DNA from: Gordius sp. MW1 | Lineage: Eukaryota > Nematomorpha > Gordioida > Gordea > Gordiidae | Assembly: GCA_964036665.1 (NCBI GenBank) | Contig: OZ038526.1 | Span: 35,588,001-35,652,000 of the forward strand | Length of the DNA: 64,000 nucleotides | Direction of reading: 5' to 3' | Shown here: positions 59,001 to 64,000 of the stretch, piece after piece | Layout of the letters: each line of letters opens with the position of its first letter | How positions within the stretch are numbered: the first letter of the stretch is position 1 | Made by a program: the position numbers and the translations under genes | Notes under the pieces: generated by a model | The model's database searches: none | Seen by the model: the letters and a program-made list of their open reading frames with translations, nothing else | Told to the model about the DNA's origin: nothing

Positions 59001-61134
59001 GAGAGATAAAGAAAAGTTAGGTGTTTTAGGGAAGAGGGGGGATTTGGGAGAAACTAAGGGTTTTAAAAATTAGAGGAGAGCGAACTGGTAAATAACCATA
59101 TGCGAGCCGTTTGCTGGGCTGGGTTGGGCTGTGCTTGGATTAGTAGAGTAGACTAGGAGAAAGTAATTTTCTATCGCTTCGCTTCTTTTTTGTAAGGTTT
59201 GGGTTGCAAAATTACGAGAAAAAGCCAGATCTCAGATATATACAGGGGTAGCAGTCATGGGCGTAGCTAGGGGGAGAGGGGGGCGGCTGACCCTCCCCCC
59301 CCCCCCTAAATAGCGAGAAAAAAAATTTTCAATGCAAAAACCCTTAAAAATTAAAAAAAAATTACGTTTTGCCCCCCCCCCTAATTGACCTTTTAAATGT
59401 TTTGCCACCCCCCTAATCCAAAACCTGGCTACGCCCATGGTAGCAGTATTTATGAGGCCCTAAATTTAAAACTAAGAATTCGCCCGCCTTCGCGTTTTTC
59501 AATAATTTAAACTGCGTATAATAACTGGGATGAAGTGAGTGGTAGAGAATTTGGGGAAAACGAAATTACGACTTATGTAAAACATAAATTAACCAATTGC
59601 GCACAGACTGCCCGCCCGGCCAGTAAATTTAAAATTTCGAACGGGCCCGGGCGGGCACAATAAGAAGATTCGGGCAATTAGGGCTCAAAGATTTTTTTAT
59701 ATAATGTATTAATTTGTTTTCTTCTATTATTTTGTCACTTTTTTATTTGATTGTATAATCAAGTTCTATCCATAATATTCGGAATCTAAATATATAACGT
59801 TTTAGAAAGTTCGTGTGTCGCGATTACGTTTTAATTCAGTTAAAAATTACAAAATACTCAAAGTTCAAATTTAGTCGAATCTAAACGCCACCAAAACTAT
59901 ATATTTGCCTTAAAAAAAGTTTGTCCCCCAAATAAAATTTGTAACTTTAAAAATTTATTAAACTTCTATGGGCTTGTCTTAATATTGGATTTTGCTGCGC
60001 AGCAAAAATCGTCGTACGGGTTATTAGAACCCTGCACGGGTGACCCGAAACCCGACCCGTCGGTTCGGGTTGAAAATTTTAAAAAACTTTCGGGTCGGGT
60101 CGGGTTCGGGTTAAAAATTTTAAAAAGCTTTCGGGTCGGGTCGGGTTCGAGTTGAAAAAAAGTGACTTTGCAGGGCTCTAGGGGTTATAACATAGCCGTG
60201 TCTTAACTTCGAATTCACAGCAGATTGACATTTGAGACGCATAACATAACAGCGATTTTGTAAAATGCCAGATTTTTCCAAAGTTTGGAATTAATCCCAA
60301 GAGTTGAAATATACAAAAAAAACGTTTTAACTATCAAAAAACAAAATATATTACTACCGAGTTTGATCCATGAAATTTAATAGGATATTTAGACAAATAT
60401 AAATTCGCGCGATTTTAATCTGATTCGATATTAGCCCCAAAATCCGTAAAAATTTGTAAATATCCATTTTTGAAAAAATATCACATTTTCACTTATAAAA
60501 TCCGTAAAATACCCTGGAAACAAACATATAAAAAACGGTAAAAGCTCGGCAAAAAACTCTCTAAGAAAACGCCCGGTTAAATCGGCCAAACTCATATTGA
60601 AAAGTGGCAACTAAAATCATCTAAGAATAAATCTATCCACTACTACACGATAAAATAATAAAATTTTCCAAATTATTTAATATAATAATAATATGTTAAA
60701 AGAAAAACTTAAAAGACATATAGTGTTGTAAAAAAGGGCTGTGTTTTATTTGGTTTCCCCTTGGTTCAACTACGACTAACTGCCGACGGACTAAGCCTAG
60801 TGGTCGACTAAGAGGAACAGACCAAAAAGGTTTGGTATGTTCCCCTTTAGTCGACTAAACCGCCAAAGGTCGACCAAACACAACCCAGCCATTTTATCAA
60901 CACTAATATTTCATGTACCCGAGAATTAAGTATGGCAGAAACGCGCTTTCGGGCATCCATATCTACCATGTCCTCCTTCACATCAGCTGGCCTCTGCATT
61001 CTCTTCAGGTATTCCGGGTCGTCAGGGTCAACGCTATCTATGGCTCGGGTTTTGCGCTCGCTCGTAACGCTGGTGACGCTCGAGGGCGGTGCGCTGGTGG
61101 GCGGTGACGATTTGCCGCCCGTGGGGGTAAACAT
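47087..61134 (-). CDS. ADD1: Adducin (membrane-skeleton protein), 14 coding exons
   Basis: Exons in transcription order: 61134-60919, 57105-56940, 54425-54274, 53485-53343, 53042-52811, 52231-52133, 51397-51161, 50029-49908, 49790-49667, 49487-49380, 49305-49213, 48349-48058, 47894-47824, 47317-47087. All are GT-AG with consistent phases; 2286 bases, 761 residues (human alpha-adducin 737). The N-terminus has [14 protein letters not shown]. The class II aldolase-like head (about 130-390) includes [49 protein letters not shown] and [11 protein letters not shown]. The neck and tail include [30 protein letters not shown] and [18 protein letters not shown]. The basic MARCKS-related domain [18 protein letters not shown] is at about 714-731. 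Known role: caps and bundles actin and recruits spectrin at the membrane, with the last motif as calmodulin/PKC target. The head keeps H-x-H and RNHG but family members are not enzymes. About 30 residues follow the basic domain, unlike vertebrate adducin. The start is the only ATG after an upstream in-frame stop. Confidence 0.96.
50893..51049. mobile_element. CATGGGCGTAGCC-family element in adducin intron 7
   Basis: It starts CATGGGCGTGCCCAGGAGTG and ends CCTGGCAACGCCAATG. The flanks GTATGAGA and CTATGAGA match at 7 of 8 bases. The interior includes GCAATAATGAATTAGGGAGC and GGGGGGGCAGCCGCC. Confidence 0.8.
52621..52645. repeat. (CTAT)n microsatellite
   Basis: About six CTAT/CTATC units in adducin intron 5. 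Confidence 0.8.
54134..54250. mobile_element. CATGGGCGTAGCC-family element in adducin intron 3
   Basis: Near-perfect inverted ends CATGGGCGTAGCCA and TGACTACGCCCATG. The flanks TTGGAGGA and TTGGAGGT form an 8-bp TSD (7 of 8). It has an internal deletion relative to the family and sits 23 bases inside the intron from the exon 3 donor. Confidence 0.85.
54479..54600. mobile_element. TAGTGTTGTAAAAACG-family element, one end only
   Basis: The left end TAGTGTTGTAAAAACGGCTG and interior TGGTCGACCTTTGG, AGTCGACTAAACATAAACAG are present; the right terminal repeat is missing. It lies in adducin intron 2. Confidence 0.65.
54802..54964. mobile_element. CATGGGCGTAGCC-family element with perfect 8-bp TSD
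   Basis: Ends CATAGGCTTAACCAG and CTGACTACGCCCATG, flanked on both sides by GTAAGCTT (54794-54801 and 54965-54972). The interior is in reverse orientation. Adducin intron 2. Confidence 0.88.
55554..55712. mobile_element. CATGGGCGTAGCC-family element in adducin intron 2
   Basis: Ends CATGGGCGTAGCCAAAGGGG and AATCGTAACCCATG with interior CCTCTAAATCCAAAAATTCT and CCCTCCCTAAATCATTATTC. No TSD is seen. Confidence 0.7.
56360..56507 (+). mobile_element. Short Helentron-like element with GGGGC-TTC-GCCCC hairpin
   Basis: It starts ACCAGGGGCTTCGCCCCTCA (hairpin), then CCGTATAAGTTTCCACGGCA, TTACGAGTTGGACAAGACGG, (ACGG)n, AAAAAACGAGTCCATAAATT and ends in GCGTAGCAATTAA. It has the same end-to-end layout as H1 without a satellite core. 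Adducin intron 2. Confidence 0.65.
56775..56840. mobile_element. TAGTGTTGTAAAAACG-family fragment (right end)
   Basis: ACCTTTGGTGCGCTTATGTC, AGTCGACTAAAACAAAATCC and the terminal GGCCGTTTTTACAACACTTA are recognisable; the left half is lost. It ends 100 bases from the exon 2 donor. Confidence 0.55.
57157..57313. mobile_element. CATGGGCGTAGCC-family element in adducin intron 1
   Basis: TTCTTGGGCGTAGCCAGAAG at the left, AATCCTGACTACCAAA at the right, reverse-orientation interior (TTATGGCTAAAATTTCAAAA, CTGCCTAAATTATTATTCCC). Both ends are eroded. Confidence 0.65.
58215..58530 (+). repeat. Helentron-like short element with internal 118-bp tandem duplication
   Basis: The segment beginning ATTGGGCTCGGGCGAGGTCG and ending ACCCGCATAAGTTT occurs twice in direct succession (about 58216-58334 and 58335-58452), virtually identical. 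It is followed by TTACAAGTTGGACAGGACAA, CAAAAGCGGGCCTATGAATT and GCGGAGCAATTAAAAG. It is the reverse of the 30592-30860 element. Adducin intron 1. Confidence 0.7.
58880..58900 (+). repeat. 21-base G homopolymer
   Basis: An uninterrupted run of G in adducin intron 1, C on the transcribed-sense strand of adducin. Confidence 0.9.
59256..59439. mobile_element. CATGGGCGTAGCC-family element with perfect 8-bp TSD
   Basis: Ends CATGGGCGTAGCTAG and CTGGCTACGCCCATG, flanked by GTAGCAGT on both sides (59248-59255 and 59440-59447). It carries several C-runs. Adducin intron 1. Confidence 0.88.
60025..60180. mobile_element. hAT-like miniature element with 8-bp TSD
   Basis: Ends TAGAACCCTGCACGGGTG and (inverted) TAGAGCCCTGCA; flanks CGGGTTAT and GGGGTTAT match at 7 of 8 bases. 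The interior is built of TCGGGTCGGGTTCGGGTT repeats. Relatives are at 38570-38674 and about 62500-62650. Confidence 0.75.
60721..60905. mobile_element. TAGTGTTGTAAAAACG-family element beside the adducin exon 1 donor
   Basis: Ends TAGTGTTGTAAAAAAGGGCT and CAGCCATTTTATCAACACTA with AGTCGACTAAAC and GGTCGACCAAACACAACCCA inside. The adducin exon 1 donor (GT at 60918-60917) is only 13 bases from its edge. Confidence 0.75.
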
Positions 61135-61825
61135 CTCAAAAGTTTTAGGAGCGGGAGGGTGTGAGATTAGGAATTGAATTTTTCAATTTAATCGAGAAAT
61201 CGATCGATCGATTAATCAATCGAAATAGATCGAATGTAGGGGGTGTTCGTACGGCCTGCATAATACATTTTTAAGGATTAAAATTGGTGATATTGATTGC
61301 GTTCATTGAAATTGTAGTGTGGATTTAAAACTTGCTTAGAAATGAATATTTATAAGGATGATGTTGGAGACGGCAGATAAAATTTATCGTTATTTAGATT
61401 ATGAACAACTTGGGAGGGTGTTAAAAGTGTCGGGGTCATTATAGTCCCCCTCGTATCTGATATATTTGTTTTAAAACGATTAAAAATTTGAAAAAAATTA
61501 TCTGTTTTTAAACGGTAAAAAACTGAAAAAATTTAACCACCAATAAATTTGCAAGCTATAAGTAAAATATCGCGTAGAAAATGAAAAATGAAAAATAATA
61601 AAAATTAAGCCCCATTACACAGTAAGGTTGCAAAAAAAAATTCGGCGTAAAAAAACTGGGTCGATTTTTTGAAACAAAAAATGTTGCTAAAAAATCGATC
61701 AATATCTTTATTGGAGAGAGCGAGCGTGGTCGAAGTCCCTCTTAAGGTTTCACCGACATTTGTTTTACGGAGAAAGCAATAGTAAATTAATTATTGCTTA
61801 AATTTAATATTGCGCGGGGCTTAAG

Positions 61826-62044
61826 CAGTGTTATAAAAAAGACTGGGTTTTGTAGACCTGTGGTTCAACTGAGACTAACGGTCGACTCTGATCTCTTTTC
61901 CAAATTTCGGACTATGGTCTGTTTTCCAAATTCCGACAAGTGGTCGACTAAGAAAAACGGACCAAAAAATGTTTGGTCCGTTTATATTTAGTCGACTAAA
62001 ACCAATGGTCGACCAAACAAAACCCAACTGTTTTTACAATACTA
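61826..62044. mobile_element. TAGTGTTGTAAAAACG-family element upstream of adducin
   Basis: Ends CAGTGTTATAAAAAAGACTG and CAACTGTTTTTACAATACTA; interior with GGTCGACTAAGAAAAACGGA, AGTCGACTAAAACCAATGGT and CGACCAAACAAAACCCA. The ends are more diverged than in other copies. Confidence 0.65.
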
Positions 62045-62748
62045 GGTTGGTTGCCTCATGCTCTGGGATTTTTGGACCAGCCGCCATTAATTTTTTTAGC
62101 CTGCTCTCTAAATATTCCACTGAACTTTTTATTTAAACAAAAAATAGACGCATTTTAAGCGCAAAGTATAATGAGTATAATATCAAATCTCTGGCCGATA
62201 GCTGGCCCCTTTTTACGGACGATACATGCGACGCTTTCGAATTAAGATTGATTTATTTATTTTATTTCTTACCCGCATTTATATTTTATATATTTCCCAT
62301 TTTTATACTTAGCCTCTATAAAGTTTCCACGTGGAATAAACAAAATTTTAAGAAAAAACTTTTTAACGCGACACTTTTAATATATATATATGCTCTCAAG
62401 AAAATTACATATTTATAGCGTAAAATAAGAGCGAGCCAAGGCAACAAAAAAATTTGGATTCCTCCAACCGCCATCCATAGAAAGTAGAGAATTGCAAATT
62501 CATTTTTTTCAACCCCAACCCGACCCAAAATCATTGCAAAATTTTCAACCCGAACCCAATCCGAAATCATTTTAAAATTTTCGACCCGAACCCGATATCG
62601 AGTCGATCGGGTCCGGGTCTGGTCTCGGGTCTCCCGTGCAGTTCTCTAATAGAAAGTGAGGAACATAAAGGTGGACAGTCTGCGTTCTTAATATTCAAGC
62701 CGCGTAGATGGTTTAAATGTTCCATGGATCGATATATCCCTGCTATGT

Positions 62749-62772
62749 GGGGGGGGGGGGGGGGGGGGGGGG
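62749..62772 (+). repeat. 24-base G homopolymer
   Basis: An uninterrupted run of 24 G. The length is likely polymorphic or a sequencing-error site. Confidence 0.9.
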
Positions 62773-64000
62773 TATTTATTAAATGTTTACAAAACACAAA
62801 TTCCATGGATCTGGCTGGCATGGCATCATGTGGATTGTATTGTATTAGCCTATTAGACGTCGCCATGCAATGCATTGTTAATTGCCATTTATGAGCGCGT
62901 TAGATGCAGTAGAATAAATTACGTTGCTTAGACAGAGGTTGTAATTATGTAATAGCCGACCATGAACACAAATAAATAATGTGGGAATTTTCTTCTCGAA
63001 AATGTCATCTCAGATCAGTTTAAGGGCTCAGGATGATCGTTGCTCGAAATTAAATTGGTTTGTTAAATGAAAAAAAACAGGACAGGACGGACGAACAAAA
63101 GCGAGTCCATAAATTGCATAGCAATTAGTTATGGGGACTTTGAAATTATTGAAAAGGTATAGGTAACCTTAAAAAGTTTATAACGGCCGGAGAGATGAGT
63201 TTAATATGATTTTACGAGGCGTTGAAGACCCAATTGTCCTGTCAAGTCCTGCCGAACTTTAAATTTTTTTCTCTCGCTATAGAAATTGATGCTTCTGTAA
63301 AAGACTTTTTTGCGTCCCCCCCCCTCAGCTACGTTTTTGTAGAGTATGGGCGAGTCTTGTAAGAACATTTCCCCAGAACTAAGCGCAAGTCCCAATGTAA
63401 CATATATATTAACTGTTATTGATTACAATCGATAGTTCTTATTCCCCACCAAACCTAAAAAACGCCTTCTTTATCTTTATTTCCCCAATCTACAAAAATT
63501 ATAATCATTAGTAAAAAAGACGCACGCGAGGTATTATCAAAAAAGCAAGTACACTCTATAAATGCATCTAATTTTTATTTCAAAATTTCGTAAAACAAAG
63601 GGTGTTTGTGATGAATTAGTCCGAGTGAGATAAGACATAATCTATTTCTATGTACATGAAATCACGCGATATTATAATGTATAGACTTTAAAAAAACATC
63701 AACAACATGAAGTATCGAGGTAACTCATTCTTATTGGCTTAAACGCTAAAAACGCTTATTTATTTCAGGGTTACGGCAAAAATCAAAAAAATATCTACTT
63801 ACAGCGTCGGGGTGAATGATATTTTAAGGCTGTAAATGGCACTTGGAATGGTGGAAAATCAAAATGTAAAGGATAGCTTGGGTTGGGACTCAATAGAACC
63901 AAACTAAATGAGTGCTTTAAAGGAGGAGGGGGAGGGAACTAAGGTGTGAAAAGTTAAAATTTATCACAATGGTCGCGGGGGTCGAGGTAAGTGGTAGCAT

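Larger units (their letters stand above)
61135..64000. other. Upstream of adducin; no gene supported
   Basis: It contains the adducin 5' UTR and promoter at most. Identified repeats are the TAGTG-family element at 61826-62044, a CGGGT-rich hAT-like fragment at about 62500-62650, a 24-base G-run at 62749-62772, and a Helentron-like end at about 63070-63128 (GGACGG, AAAAGCGAGTCCATAAATTG, CATAGCAATTA). Open frames here are short and unsupported. Confidence 0.5.

Overview
This is a nuclear window from an animal genome. It is very AT-rich, its genes are split by GT-AG spliceosomal introns, and two conserved metazoan genes can be rebuilt exon by exon: the DNA-repair factor XPC (+ strand, 15 coding exons, 21921-45788, 1002 codons) and the membrane-skeleton protein adducin (- strand, 14 coding exons, 47087-61134, 761 codons). 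They lie tail to tail with 1.3 kb between stop codons. In both models every intron phase agrees with the next exon and the totals are whole codon numbers. The adducin reads more like invertebrate (hts-type) than vertebrate adducin, and I would say 'invertebrate', without naming a phylum.

Layout. 1-13.5 kb: a tandemly duplicated region with three copies (one fragment, one half-dead, one intact) of an unrecognised two-exon gene. Its first exon is a paralogue of XPC exon 1, spliced in the same phase to an unrelated second exon. 13.5-21.9 kb: transposon debris, namely a hAT transposase remnant, several inverted-repeat miniature elements, a Helentron-like element with a 106-129 bp satellite core, and one orphan candidate exon. 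21.9-45.8 kb: XPC. Its 8.2-kb intron 1 carries an antisense two-exon BED-zinc-finger/hAT-derived gene (22751-25687), much richer in GC than its surroundings. Intron 13 carries a 5.5-kb nested pair of Helentron-like elements that forms a giant inverted repeat. 45.8-47.1 kb: shared 3' intergenic space. 47.1-61.1 kb: adducin, its introns peppered with miniature transposons. 61.1-64 kb: no gene I can support, more repeats.

Repeat families recur throughout: (i) miniature elements with termini CATGGGCGTAGCC and 8-bp target-site duplications (TSDs), about 15 copies; (ii) miniature elements with termini TAGTGTTGTAAAAACG, about 8 copies; (iii) Helentron/'pearl'-like elements with a GGGCC-TTC-GGCCC hairpin at one end, satellite core, ACGG microsatellite and an AATTGC-ATA-GCAATT hairpin at the other end; (iv) hAT-like elements with 8-bp TSDs. 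Most sequence outside the genes is built from these.

XPC acts in global-genome nucleotide excision repair and adducin caps and bundles actin-spectrin. Their adjacency suggests no shared pathway. The most unusual biology is the chimeric XPC-exon-1 gene family, the hAT-derived gene inside XPC, and the nested palindrome in XPC intron 13. All gene calls come from reading the sequence; no database search or expression data were available.
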